NCBI RefSeq assembly: GCF_021129305.1
Contig: NZ_JAJOMB010000007.1
Location: 124,001-188,000 of the forward strand
Direction of reading: 5' to 3'
Source of the DNA: Kineosporia babensis
GTDB lineage: Bacteria; Actinomycetota; Actinomycetes; Actinomycetales; Kineosporiaceae
Length of the DNA: 64,000 bases
The position numbers and the translations under genes were made by a program. This document shows positions 54,788 to 63,433 of the stretch, piece by piece; within the stretch, counting starts at the first letter, position 1; the number at the start of each line of letters is the position of its first letter. Under the pieces are notes generated by a model. The model did no database searches. It saw only the letters and a list, made by a program, of their open reading frames with translations, and was not told the DNA's origin.

Positions 54788-55432
54788 CTACCCGCGCCGG
54801 GCCCGGAAGACCGTGTCGTGGATGGTGATCTCCCGGCCTTCCGGATCCGTCGCCGGCCGGGGCCGGGCCTGCGAAGTGAGCACCTCCCACCCGGAAAGGT
54901 CCAGCCCGGCAGCGATCTCCTCGGCCGTCCAGAAACCCTCCGGGACGTTCGGGCGTCCCATGGTGGTCTGCAGGTCCAGCGGGCTGTGCAGCACGATCAG
55001 CAACTGCCCACCCGGCGCCACCGCCTGCGCGAGCCGGCTGAACAAAGCCCGCCCGTCGTCCCCCGCGGCGTGCACGAAGTGGCTGGTGACCAGGTCGTAC
55101 TGCCCGCGCGGCGGGTTCCAGGTGCGCAGGTCGGCGTGCACCCATTCGGTCAGCGCGGCGATCTCGGGGCCGAGTTCCGCGGCCTGGGCGGCGTTCTTCT
55201 CCAGGACCACCGAGGAGAAGTCTGCGCCGGTCACCCGCCAGCCCTGCGAAGCCAGCCAGAACACGTCACCGCCCTCACCGCAGCCCGCATCCAGGGCCGA
55301 GCCCGGCGGGATCCCGGCGATCTCGTCCACCAGCTGCGGGTTCACCCGGCCGCTGAAGACCTTCTCGCCCGCCGCGTAGCGTTCCTCCCAGGCCGGGGCC
55401 TCGAACCAGACCGCGTGCTCCGAACCGCTCAT
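54788..55432 (-). CDS. Class I SAM-dependent methyltransferase
   Basis: A 214-aa methyltransferase of the TehB/thiopurine-like small class. Motif I is ALDAGCGEGGDVFWLASQGWRVTGADFS, motif IV-like DLVTSHFVH, and LAQAVAPGGQLLIVLHSP follows. The start PAWEERYAAGEKVFSGRVNPQLVDE is typical of methyltransferases acting on small thiols or metalloids. ATG 55432 overlaps the stop of the preceding thioredoxin-reductase-like gene (ATGA), so the two are made together. Confidence 0.85.
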   Translation of the reverse strand: MSGSEHAVWFEAPAWEERYAAGEKVFSGRVNPQLVDEIAGIPPGSALDAGCGEGGDVFWLASQGWRVTGADFSSVVLEKNAAQAAELGPEIAALTEWVHADLRTWNPPRGQYDLVTSHFVHAAGDDGRALFSRLAQAVAPGGQLLIVLHSPLDLQTTMGRPNVPEGFWTAEEIAAGLDLSGWEVLTSQARPRPATDPEGREITIHDTVFRARRG

Positions 55433-56373
55433 CGGGCCGCCACCGCCGCCCGGGCGTCCTCCATGATCAGGTCGGCGTTGATCTGCGCCCCCGCCATCAG
55501 CCCCTGACCGGCCGAGATCACCACCTGCGCCATCGGGTTCGCCACGTTGCCGGCGGCCCAGACCCCCGGCACGTCGGTCTTGCCGTTGGCGTCGGCCTTG
55601 ACCGAGTGGCCCAGCACGAAGTCGCCGATCGCCATCGGGACGACCTCCAGCCCCAGGCCCTTGAGCCCGTCCAGCCGGGCCTCGAACTTCGGCCCGATCA
55701 CCAGCACCTGCCGGGGCACCACCTCGCCCGAGGCCAGCCGGATCCCGCTCAGCCCGCCGGAATGGCTCTCCACCGCGCTCACCTCGCCCTCGATGACCCG
55801 GACGCCCAGCGCGTCCAGCTGGGCCCGGTCGTCGGCCGAGATGGCCGGGCCGGTGTGGGCGAACACCACCACGTCGTCGGAGAGCTGGCGGAACATCAGC
55901 GCCTGGTGCACCGACATCGGGGTGGTGACCAGGACCCCGATCGCCTGGTCGCGGTGCTCGTAGCCGTGGCAGTAGGGGCAGTGGATGACGTCGTTGCCCC
56001 AGCACTCGGCCAGGCCCTCGATCTCCGGCAGCTCGTCGAGCAGACCGGTGGCCAGCAGCAGCCGCCGGGCCTCGACCGACACCCCGTTGTCGAGCGCGAC
56101 CAGGAACCCGCCCGCGACGACCGAGACGTCGGACACCCGGGCGCGCACGGTGGATCCGCCGTAGGCCGCCACCTCCTCCCGGCCGATCGCGACCAGCTCG
56201 AGCGGGTTCAGGCCCTCGCGGCCCAGGTAGTTGTGCATCGCCTCGGCCGGCGCGTTGCGCTGCTCACCGGCGTCCACGACCAGCACCGAGCGGCGCGAAC
56301 GGCCCAGCGCCACCGCGCCGCTCAGCCCGGCCGCGCCGCCGCCGACCACTACTACGTCGTACTTGTCGAGCAT
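55429..56373 (-). CDS. Thioredoxin-reductase-like FAD/NAD(P) oxidoreductase
   Basis: A 314-aa flavoprotein. FAD-binding VVVVGGGAAGLSGAVALGRS, redox pair in HCPYCHGYEHRD, NAD(P) region weak (GVLVTTPMSVHQ, not a clear GxGxxA), and C-terminal VPGVWAAGNVANPMAQVVISAGQG. The variant pyridine-nucleotide motif is like that of dithiol oxidases (GliT/HlmI type) that accept oxygen instead of NADPH. GGAGGAA precedes ATG 56373. Coupled to the methyltransferase; divergent from the XRE-cupin regulator. Confidence 0.82.
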   Translation of the reverse strand: MLDKYDVVVVGGGAAGLSGAVALGRSRRSVLVVDAGEQRNAPAEAMHNYLGREGLNPLELVAIGREEVAAYGGSTVRARVSDVSVVAGGFLVALDNGVSVEARRLLLATGLLDELPEIEGLAECWGNDVIHCPYCHGYEHRDQAIGVLVTTPMSVHQALMFRQLSDDVVVFAHTGPAISADDRAQLDALGVRVIEGEVSAVESHSGGLSGIRLASGEVVPRQVLVIGPKFEARLDGLKGLGLEVVPMAIGDFVLGHSVKADANGKTDVPGVWAAGNVANPMAQVVISAGQGLMAGAQINADLIMEDARAAVAAR

Positions 56374-56424
56374 TTCGTTCCTCCCAGAAGACGGTCCTGA
56401 AAGACTGCGCCGCGACTTCCAGGG

Positions 56425-56460
56425 TTGACAAGCTTTGTTGCCGGAACGGCAAATGGACGC
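56425..56460 (+). promoter_or_regulatory. Promoter of XRE-cupin gene with overlapping operator
   Basis: TTGACA (56425-56430) is followed by a perfect inverted repeat TTGCCG-GAA-CGGCAA (56438-56452) overlapping the expected -10, and the ATG follows at 56461 with no ribosome binding site, implying a leaderless mRNA. The repeat is the likely autoregulatory site. Confidence 0.6.
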
Positions 56461-57063
56461 ATGACCGACGACTTCGAAGGCGTCCTCACCGCGGTCGGCC
56501 CCCGGCTGCGGATGCTGCGCCAGCAGCGCGACACCACGCTGGCCGAGCTGGCCGAGGAGACCGGGATCTCGGTGAGCACCCTGTCCCGGCTGGAGGCCGG
56601 GCAGCGCCGGCCCACCCTGGAGCTGCTGCTCCGGCTGGCCCGGGCCCATCAGGTGCCGCTGGACGAGCTGGTCGACGCCCCGCCCACCGGCGACCCCCGG
56701 GTCCAGCTGGCCCGCTTCGAACGCGGTGGGGCCACGTACCTCCCGCTCACCCGGCGTCCGGGCGGCCTCCAGGCCTACAAGATCATCTATCCACCCAACT
56801 ACCCCGGCTACGAGCCCACCCCCGAGCAGCAGCGCGTTCACGAGGGCTACGACTGGATCTACGTCCTGCAGGGACGCCTACGCCTGGTTCTCGGCGAGCA
56901 CGACTTCGTGCTGGAGGCCGGGGAGGTGGCCGAGTTCGACACCCGCACCCCGCACTGGATGGGCAACCCCGGCTCCCGGCCGACCGAGCTGATCGGGCTG
57001 TTCGGCCCGCAGGGCGAGCGCCTGCACGTCCGGGCCCGGCCACGACGGCCAGAACCGGCGTGA
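56461..57063 (+). CDS. XRE-family regulator with cupin domain
   Basis: A 200-aa regulator: HTH_XRE at about 10-65 (RLRMLRQQRDTTLAELAEETGISVSTLSRLEAGQRRPTLELLLRLARA) and a C-terminal cupin (EGYDWIYVLQGRLRLVLGEHDFVLEAGEVAEFDTRTPHWMGNPG). The cupin probably binds a small ligand or metal. Divergent from the TrxR-like/methyltransferase pair, which it likely controls through the inverted repeat in the 87-bp gap. ATG 56461. Confidence 0.85.
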   Translation: MTDDFEGVLTAVGPRLRMLRQQRDTTLAELAEETGISVSTLSRLEAGQRRPTLELLLRLARAHQVPLDELVDAPPTGDPRVQLARFERGGATYLPLTRRPGGLQAYKIIYPPNYPGYEPTPEQQRVHEGYDWIYVLQGRLRLVLGEHDFVLEAGEVAEFDTRTPHWMGNPGSRPTELIGLFGPQGERLHVRARPRRPEPA

Positions 57064-57139
57064 GGGGTGAGGCCGTTGGGATGAAGTCCTCAGGGACGGG
57101 ATGGTTTCAATCCGGCAACGCTCGACTAGCCTCGGTGCC

Positions 57140-58423
57140 GTGACCACGCAGCAGGACGTCCTCACCGTTCCGGGCCAACACCCCGCCGATCCCGCCCGCA
57201 CGGTGCTCTTCACCCTGACCGGGCCGGACCGCCCGGGGGTGACCACGGCCGTGTTCCAGGTCCTGACCCGTTCCGGCGTCGAGGTTCTCGACGTGGAGCA
57301 GGTGGTGGTCCGCGGTCACCTGACCCTGGCCGTGCTGGTCACCGCCGGGCCGGACGAGGCCGGGATGATCGCGGCGGTGCGCCTGGTGGGTGGCGATCTG
57401 GGGCTGACGGTCGAGGGTGAGCCCGGCCGCGGGGACAACTCCAAGCGGCGGCGCAACCGGCTGGCGGTGACCCTGCTCGGGGCTCCGCTGCTGCCTTCGG
57501 CGGTGGCCGGGGTGGCCGGGCGGATCGCCGAGCACGGGGCCAACATCGACCGGATCCGGCGGATCTCACGCTTCCCGGTCACGACTCTCGAGCTGGACGT
57601 CTCGGACATCTCCGAGGGCGAGGCCGACGCGCTGCGCCGGGAACTGGCCGCCGAGGCGATGGCGCACGGCGCGGACCTGGCGGTCTGCCCGGCCGGGCTG
57701 GCCCGGCGGGGGCGGCGTCTGGTGGTGATGGACGTGGACTCCACGCTGATCCAGGACGAGGTGATCGAGCTGCTGGCGGCGCACGCCGGGCCCGAGGTGG
57801 AGAAGCGGGTCGCGGACGTCACCGAGCGGGCGATGCGGGGCGAGCTGGACTTCGCGCAGAGCCTGCACGAGCGGGTGGCGTGCCTGGAGGGCCTGCCCGA
57901 GAGCGTGCTGACCGACGTGTACCACTCGGTCCGCCTCACCCGCGGGGCCCGCACCCTGACCCGTACGCTGCGCCGTCTGGGGATGACCCTGGGCGTGGTC
58001 TCCGGTGGCTTCATCGAGGTGGTCGAGCCGCTGGCCCGCGATCTGGGGATCACCCACGTCCGGGCGAACAAGCTCGAGATCCGCGACGGCCGGCTGACCG
58101 GCAAGGTGCTCGGCGCGGTGGTCGACCGGGCCGCCAAGGCCGAGTCGCTGCGCCGCTTCGCCGAGCTCGAGGGCCTGCCGCTGAGCCGCACGGTGGCGAT
58201 CGGCGACGGTGCGAACGACCTGGACATGCTGGCCACCGCGGGCCTGGGGGTGGCGTTCAACGCCAAGCCGGTGGTCCGCGAGCAGGCCGACACCTCGGTC
58301 ACCGTGCCCTATCTGGACGCCGTTCTGTATCTGCTCGGGATCCCCCGCAGCGAGATCGAGGACGCCGACGAAGACAGCCCGATCGACGAGCAGGACGACA
58401 CCACCGGAGGGACCCGAGAATGA
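57140..58423 (+). CDS. serB: Phosphoserine phosphatase with ACT domains
   Basis: SerB, 427 aa; last step of serine biosynthesis. Two ACT-like regulatory domains (LTGPDRPGVTTAVFQVLTRSG...; LGAPLLPSAVAGVAGRIAEHGANIDRI) precede a HAD phosphatase with nucleophile motif VVMDVDSTLIQDEVIE, VVSGGF and GDGANDLDMLATAGLGVAF. The acidic tail (DADEDSPIDEQDD) is extra. GTG 57140 follows TAGCCT by 7 nt and may be leaderless. Stop overlaps sixA (ATGA). Confidence 0.92.
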   Translation: MTTQQDVLTVPGQHPADPARTVLFTLTGPDRPGVTTAVFQVLTRSGVEVLDVEQVVVRGHLTLAVLVTAGPDEAGMIAAVRLVGGDLGLTVEGEPGRGDNSKRRRNRLAVTLLGAPLLPSAVAGVAGRIAEHGANIDRIRRISRFPVTTLELDVSDISEGEADALRRELAAEAMAHGADLAVCPAGLARRGRRLVVMDVDSTLIQDEVIELLAAHAGPEVEKRVADVTERAMRGELDFAQSLHERVACLEGLPESVLTDVYHSVRLTRGARTLTRTLRRLGMTLGVVSGGFIEVVEPLARDLGITHVRANKLEIRDGRLTGKVLGAVVDRAAKAESLRRFAELEGLPLSRTVAIGDGANDLDMLATAGLGVAFNAKPVVREQADTSVTVPYLDAVLYLLGIPRSEIEDADEDSPIDEQDDTTGGTRE

Positions 58424-58995
58424 GCACCGCCCCGACCCGCAGGCTGATCCTGATCCGGCACGCCAAGGCCGAGCAGCCCGCTCCCGGCCAGGCCGACGCC
58501 GACCGCGCGCTGACCCAGCGCGGTCTGCTCGATGCGGAACTGGGTGGGCACGAACTGGCCCGGATCGCGGTGCCGGACGTGGTGTTCTGCTCTCCCGCGC
58601 GGCGCACCCGCCAGACCTGGAGAGCGGTGCTGGACGGGGTGAACTCGGAGCTCAGGGGCGGTGAGAACCCCGCTGAGGTGCATCCGGAGGTGCACTACGT
58701 GCACGCCCTGTACGAGGCCAGCACGTTCGACATCGTCGAGACGGTGCGCAAGGCCCCGGAAGGCGCCGCCGTGGTGGTGGTCGTGGGCCACGAGCCGATC
58801 ATGTCCGAGGCCACTGCGGCGTTGTCGGGGGCCGGTTCCGACCCGGACGCGGTGCAGCACGTTAAGTCCGGCTTCCCGACCGGAGGGATCGCGGTGCTGG
58901 CGGTCGAGCGGGGCTGGGCCGGTTTCGCCCCCGGTGACGGGCGGCTGGAGAAGTTCGTGGTGCCGCGCGCCCAGGGCGGCGGCTCGATCGGCTGA
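58420..58995 (+). CDS. sixA: SixA-like phosphohistidine phosphatase
   Basis: A 191-aa histidine-phosphatase superfamily protein with LILIRHAKAEQP (catalytic RHxK/A), PARRTRQTWRAVL and VVVVVGHEPIM (second catalytic His). SixA dephosphorylates phosphohistidine on HPt or PTS proteins in enterobacteria; in actinobacteria the target is unknown. GGAGGG before ATG 58420, which overlaps the serB stop. Confidence 0.85.
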   Translation: MSTAPTRRLILIRHAKAEQPAPGQADADRALTQRGLLDAELGGHELARIAVPDVVFCSPARRTRQTWRAVLDGVNSELRGGENPAEVHPEVHYVHALYEASTFDIVETVRKAPEGAAVVVVVGHEPIMSEATAALSGAGSDPDAVQHVKSGFPTGGIAVLAVERGWAGFAPGDGRLEKFVVPRAQGGGSIG

Positions 58996-59015
58996 GCCGA
59001 ACCCGACCAGAACCA

Positions 59016-59063
59016 AAATCAGCAACGGACGCCCGACTCGAGTCGGGCGTCCGTTGCTGATTT
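59016..59063. terminator. Bidirectional terminator, 48-bp perfect palindrome
   Basis: 24-bp arms meet at GACTC|GAGTC without mismatch; outer ends are AAAT/ATTT. It lies between converging sixA and fabI. On the minus strand the stem is followed by TTTTGG. Confidence 0.85.
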
Positions 59064-59069
59064 GGAGGT

Positions 59070-59843
59070 TCAGACGTTACCCGCCATGGCCTGGAAGCCA
59101 CCGTCCACGTACACGATCGTGCCGGTGGTGGCCGGGAACCAGTCGGACAGCAGGGCCACGCAGGCCTTGGCCGTCGGCTCGGCGTTCTTCACGTCCCAGC
59201 CCAGCGGGGCGCGGGTCTGGAACAGCTCGTCGAACTTCTCGAAGCTCGGGATCGCCTTGGCCGCGGTGGTGCGCAGCGGGCCGGCCGAGACGATGTTGCT
59301 GCGGATGCCCTTGGGGCCCAGGTCGCGGGCCACGTAACGGCTGGTCGACTCCAGGGCGGCCTTGGCCACACCCATCCAGTCGTAGGCCGGCCAGGCGATC
59401 CGGGCGTCCAGGGTCAGCCCGACGATGGCGCCGCCCGGCTTCATCAGCGGCAGCGCGGCGGTGGCCAGCGACTTGTAGCTGAAGGCGGAGATCTGCAGCG
59501 CGGTGGCCACGTCGTCCCAGCCGGTGTTCAGGAAGTTGCCGCCCATCGCGTCCTGCGGGGCGAACCCGATCGAGTGCACCACCCCGTCCAGGCCGTCGAC
59601 GTGCTCGGAGACCCGCCCGGCCAGCTGGGCCAGGTCGTCGGCGTCGGTGACGTCGAGCTGGACCACCGGCGGGGTCTTCGGCAGGCGCTTGGCGATCGCC
59701 TGGGTGAGCTTCATCTGCCGGCCGAAGGAGCTCAGCACGACCTCGGCACCCTCCTCCTGGGCAACCCTGGCCGTGTGGAAGGCGATGGAGGTGTCCATCA
59801 GCACCCCCGTCACCAGCAGCTTCTTGCCCTCGAGCAAACCCAT
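59070..59843 (-). CDS. fabI: Enoyl-ACP reductase FabI/InhA-like
   Basis: NADH-dependent enoyl-ACP reductase, 257 aa, final reduction in fatty-acid elongation. N-terminal GKKLLVTGVLMDTSIAFHTARVAQEEGAEVVL; catalytic Tyr-x-x-Met-x-x-x-Lys in YDWMGVAKAALES; C-terminal YVDGGFQAMAG. The MGVAK form is that of mycobacterial InhA, the isoniazid/triclosan target. AAGGA precedes ATG 59843. Follows fabG after a 76-bp gap with a terminator-like hairpin. Confidence 0.94.
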   Translation of the reverse strand: MGLLEGKKLLVTGVLMDTSIAFHTARVAQEEGAEVVLSSFGRQMKLTQAIAKRLPKTPPVVQLDVTDADDLAQLAGRVSEHVDGLDGVVHSIGFAPQDAMGGNFLNTGWDDVATALQISAFSYKSLATAALPLMKPGGAIVGLTLDARIAWPAYDWMGVAKAALESTSRYVARDLGPKGIRSNIVSAGPLRTTAAKAIPSFEKFDELFQTRAPLGWDVKNAEPTAKACVALLSDWFPATTGTIVYVDGGFQAMAGNV

Positions 59844-59874
59844 TTCGTGCAGTCCTTCCGATTAGCGCGAAAAT

Positions 59875-59901
59875 CGCCCGCGGCCACCTCGGCCGCGGGC
59901 G
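59875..59901 (-). terminator. Hairpin between fabG and fabI
   Basis: CGCCCGCGGCC pairs with GGCCGCGGGCG around ACCTC. On the minus strand it is followed by ATTTTCG. It could attenuate read-through from fabG into fabI. Confidence 0.6.
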
Positions 59902-59919
59902 GAAGTCCTTGAAAAATCC

Positions 59920-60624
59920 TTAGTGACCCATGCCGATCCCGCCGTCGACCGGGATCACCGCGCCGCTGATGTACGCGGCCTGCTCCGAGGCCAGGAACTT
60001 CACGGTCGAGGCGATCTCGTCGACGTTGCCGAACCGGCCCGCCGGGATCCGGCTCAGGTACTCGTTGCGGACCTTCTCCGGCAGGGCGGCGGTCATGTCG
60101 GTGTCGATGAAGCCCGGCGCCACCACGTTCGCGGTGATGCCCCGGCCGCCGATCTCCCGGGTGATCGAGCGGGCCATGCCGACCAGGCCGGACTTGGTGG
60201 CCGCGTAGTTCACCTGGCCGGGCGAGCCCATCAGCCCGACCACGCTGCCGACCAGGACGATCCGGCCCTTGCGGGCCTTGATCATCGACTTGCTGACCGC
60301 CCGCACGCAGCGGAACGTGCCACCCAGGTTGGTGTCGACGACGGCGTCCCAGTCCTCGTCGCTCATCCGCATCAGCAGGGTGTCCCGGGTGACGCCGGCG
60401 TTGGCCACCAGCACCTCGATCGGGCCCTGGTCGGCCTCGACCTGGGCGACCGCGTTCTTCACCGACTCGCCGTCGGTGATCTCGCAGATCACACCCTTCA
60501 GCCCGGCCGGCGGCTCGCCGCTGCGGTGGGTCACGGTGACGTTGTCGCCGTCCTCGGCCATCGCGCGGGCGATCGCCAGCCCGATCCCCCGGTTACCACC
60601 CGTCACCAGCACGCTGCGCGCCAC
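59920..60624 (-). CDS. fabG: 3-oxoacyl-ACP reductase
   Basis: Classical SDR of 234 aa. VTGGNRGIGLAIARAMAEDG (NADPH site), NAGVT, SVVGLMGSPGQVNYAATKSGLVGMARS (Ser/Tyr/Lys triad), VAPGFIDTDMT, and SGAVIPVDGGIGMGH. Resembles mycobacterial MabA (FabG1), which stands next to inhA, as here. GTG 60624 with GGAAGG upstream is preferred over the longer frame. Provides the ketoacyl reduction before FabI. Confidence 0.92.
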   Translation of the reverse strand: MARSVLVTGGNRGIGLAIARAMAEDGDNVTVTHRSGEPPAGLKGVICEITDGESVKNAVAQVEADQGPIEVLVANAGVTRDTLLMRMSDEDWDAVVDTNLGGTFRCVRAVSKSMIKARKGRIVLVGSVVGLMGSPGQVNYAATKSGLVGMARSITREIGGRGITANVVAPGFIDTDMTAALPEKVRNEYLSRIPAGRFGNVDEIASTVKFLASEQAAYISGAVIPVDGGIGMGH

Positions 60625-60917
60625 GATCACCCTTCCGAAACGGAATCCTGTTGTCTGTCCGGTCACACGTCACGCGCCTTTGCTTGCTGTGCGTGACCCG
60701 ACGCGGCTTGCTGCCGCGCGGGCGACCGGAAGCCCGGCCTGACGTTATCCGACGCCGGAACCGCGACGCACCAGCGCACCCGTAGCAAAGGTCGCGCCGG
60801 AAACCTGTAGCAAACGTACAAGCCCCGGCCGCCCGGAAGGGAACAGACCGTGTTCTTGCCGGAGCCGCCCGTGCGACCTGGGCCACACCGCCGCCGCCAA
60901 AGGGGTAGGTTCGCCGC

Positions 60918-61940
60918 GTGCGAGCTGTACAGATAACCGAGTTCGGTGGGCCCGAGGTACTCAGGGTCACCGACCTCGACGACCCGGCGCCGGGCGCGGG
61001 TGAAGTGCTGGTCGAGGTCGACACGGCCGGGGTGACCTACGCGGACACCCATCAGGCCGAGGACTCCTACCTGGTGCGCCAGACCCTGCCGTACGTGCCG
61101 GGCAGCGAGGTGGTCGGGCGCGTCGTGGCCGACGAGAGCGGGACGCTGGAACCCGGCACCCGGGTCGTGGCCTTCGCCGCCTCCGGCGGCTACGCCGAGC
61201 GTGCCGTGGCCAAGGTGGAGCAGACCTACCTGGTGCGGGACGACCTGACCGACGCCCAGGCGCTGGCCCTGCTGGCGAACGGCACCACTGCCTGGCACCT
61301 GCTGCGGCGCAGCGCCAAGGTGCGCCCGGGCGAGTCGCTCGTGGTGCACGCGGCGGCCGGCGGGGTCGGCAACATGGCCGTGCAGCTGGCCCGGGCCTGG
61401 GGCGCGGGCACCATCGTGGCCACCGCCTCCGGCGAGGCCAAGTGCGCCCTGGCCCGCTCGCTGGGCGCCACCACGGCGATCGACATCTCCGGTCTGAACA
61501 CCGCCGAGCAGGTGCGCGACGCGCTGCGCGAGGCCACCGACGGCCGGGGCCCGGACGTGGCGCTGGAGATGACCGGTGGGCACGTGTTCGACGGCACGCT
61601 GCGGGCGATGCGCCCGCTGGGCCGGCTGGCGGTCTTCGGGATGGCCTCGAACACCGCGCCCGAACCGGTCCAGGTGCGGCGGCTGATGCGGCACTCGATC
61701 ACCCTCACCGGCTTCTGGCTGCCGCACGCCCTGGCCCAGCCCGGGCTGCTGGCCGCAGCGCTGGAGGAGATGAGCTCGATGATCCGGGCCGGGGTGCTGA
61801 AGCCGGTCCTGGGCGGCAGCTACCCGCTGGCCGAGGCCGGCCGGGCGCACGCCGATCTGCGCAGCCGGCGCACCACCGGCAAGCTCGTCCTGGACGTGTC
61901 CGGGAAGGGTGTCACCGCGGTCAAGGAGAGCGACAGCTGA
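60918..61940 (+). CDS. NADPH:quinone oxidoreductase (MDR family)
   Basis: A 340-aa quinone-reductase-like protein: VRAVQITEFGGPEVLRVTDLDDP start, GVTYADTHQ, LPYVPGSEVVGRVV, Rossmann VVHAAAGGVGNMAVQLARAWGAG. GTG 60918 is 7 nt after TAGGTT, so the mRNA may be leaderless. Its TGA overlaps the proposed CTG start of tldD, so it is translationally coupled to the TldD/TldE pair, which is unusual company for this enzyme. The 293-bp gap to fabG holds two GTAGCAAA direct repeats (60782, 60807) but no gene. Confidence 0.87.
   Translation: MRAVQITEFGGPEVLRVTDLDDPAPGAGEVLVEVDTAGVTYADTHQAEDSYLVRQTLPYVPGSEVVGRVVADESGTLEPGTRVVAFAASGGYAERAVAKVEQTYLVRDDLTDAQALALLANGTTAWHLLRRSAKVRPGESLVVHAAAGGVGNMAVQLARAWGAGTIVATASGEAKCALARSLGATTAIDISGLNTAEQVRDALREATDGRGPDVALEMTGGHVFDGTLRAMRPLGRLAVFGMASNTAPEPVQVRRLMRHSITLTGFWLPHALAQPGLLAAALEEMSSMIRAGVLKPVLGGSYPLAEAGRAHADLRSRRTTGKLVLDVSGKGVTAVKESDS
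61923..61928 (+). promoter_or_regulatory. Shine-Dalgarno deciding a CTG start of tldD
   Basis: AAGGAG ends 8 nt before CTG 61937. The conserved TldD N-terminus begins right after it, while the next standard start in frame (GTG 62038) would remove it. Confidence 0.6.
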
Positions 61941-63433
61941 ACCTCGACGAGGACTTTCTCGCCCTGCCCCTGGACACTCTGGCCGACGCGGCGCTGCAAC
62001 ACGCCCGCTCGGCCGGGGCCGGCCACGCCGACCTTCGGGTGCAGCGGATGCGCACCGGCACGATGCAGCTGCGCGACGCCCGGCTCTCCTCCAGCTCCGA
62101 CGTGGCGGCCGCCGGACTGGCCGTGCGGGTGCTGTTGGACGGGGTCTGGGGTTTCGCCGCCACCGACGAGCTCACCCCGGCCGCTGCGGTGGCCACCGCC
62201 GAGCGGGCGCTGGAGGTGGCCCGGATCTCCCGGCCACTGGTGGCCGAGCGGGTCGAACTGGCGCCCGAGCCGGTGCACGCCGACGCCCGCTGGGTCTCCT
62301 CCTACCGGCAGGACCCGTTCGCGGTGCCGGTGGCCGAGCGGGCCCGGCACCTGGCCGGCTGGGCAGGCACGCTGCTGGCCACCGACGGGGTGGACCACTG
62401 CGACATCCGGCTGAACCTGGCCAAGGAGCAGAAGTTCTACGCCGACCTGGCCGGCACCGTCACCCGGCAGCAGCGGGTCCTGATCGAGCCGGAGATCACC
62501 GTGGTGGCGATCGCCCCCGACGGCCCGGAGTCGATGCGCTCGCTGGCCCCGCCGACCGCGCGCGGCTGGGAGTACCTGACCGGCGAGGGCTGGGACTGGG
62601 ACGCCGAGATCGCCGGCCTGCCGGAGCACCTGGCCGAGCGGGTGAAGGCGCCGGGGGTCGAGGCCGGTGACTACGACCTGGTGATCGACCCGTCCAACCT
62701 GTGGCTGACCATCCACGAGTCGGTCGGGCACGCCACCGAGCTGGACCGTTCGCTGGGCTACGAGGCAGCCTACGCCGGGACGAGTTTCGCCCGGCTCGAG
62801 GGCCTGGGCACGTTCGGCTACGGCAGCGACCTGATGAACGTCACCGCCGACCGCACCGTCGAGCACGGCGGCGCCACCATCGGTTTCGACGACGAGGGCG
62901 TGGCCACCCGCTCCTGGGACCTGGTCCGGGACGGTGTGCTGACCGGCTTCCAGCTGGACCGGGCGATGGCTGCACGCTGCGGGTTCGAGGCCTCGAACGG
63001 CTGCGCCTACGCCGATTCGGCGCTGAACGTGCCGGTGCAGCGGATGGCCAATGTCAGCCTGCAGGCCGCCGCCGACTCCACCACGACGCAGGACCTGATC
63101 GGCGGGGTGCAGGACGGCCTGTACGTGGTCGGCGACAAGTCCTGGTCGATCGACATGCAGCGGTACAACTTCCAGTTCACCGCGCAGCGCTTCTACCGGA
63201 TCCGCAACGGCGAGCTGGCCGGGCAGGTGAAGGACGCCGCGTACCAGGGCTCCACGCCGAGCTTCTGGGGTTCGCTGAAGGGCCTGGGCGGCTCGGGCAC
63301 GTATTACCTCGGCGGCGCCTCGAACTGCGGCAAGGCCCAGCCCGGGCAGGCCGCCTGGGTCAGCCACGGCGCTCCGGCAACGCTTTTCGAGCAGGTCAAG
63401 GTGCTGAACACGCGCAGCGAGGGGGGACGATGA
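61937..63433 (+). CDS. tldD: TldD metalloprotease subunit
   Basis: A 498-aa TldD protein. N-terminal LPLDTLADAALQHARSAGAGHADLRVQRM and RDARLSSSSDVAAAGLAVRVLLDGVWGFA are conserved, and the metal site is HESVGHATE (HExxxH). With TldE it forms a heterodimeric protease that trims peptides such as modified toxins or RiPP precursors. The frame demands a CTG start at 61937, in a CTGA overlap with the upstream gene. Stop overlaps tldE (ATGA). Confidence 0.88.
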   Translation: MNLDEDFLALPLDTLADAALQHARSAGAGHADLRVQRMRTGTMQLRDARLSSSSDVAAAGLAVRVLLDGVWGFAATDELTPAAAVATAERALEVARISRPLVAERVELAPEPVHADARWVSSYRQDPFAVPVAERARHLAGWAGTLLATDGVDHCDIRLNLAKEQKFYADLAGTVTRQQRVLIEPEITVVAIAPDGPESMRSLAPPTARGWEYLTGEGWDWDAEIAGLPEHLAERVKAPGVEAGDYDLVIDPSNLWLTIHESVGHATELDRSLGYEAAYAGTSFARLEGLGTFGYGSDLMNVTADRTVEHGGATIGFDDEGVATRSWDLVRDGVLTGFQLDRAMAARCGFEASNGCAYADSALNVPVQRMANVSLQAAADSTTTQDLIGGVQDGLYVVGDKSWSIDMQRYNFQFTAQRFYRIRNGELAGQVKDAAYQGSTPSFWGSLKGLGGSGTYYLGGASNCGKAQPGQAAWVSHGAPATLFEQVKVLNTRSEGGR

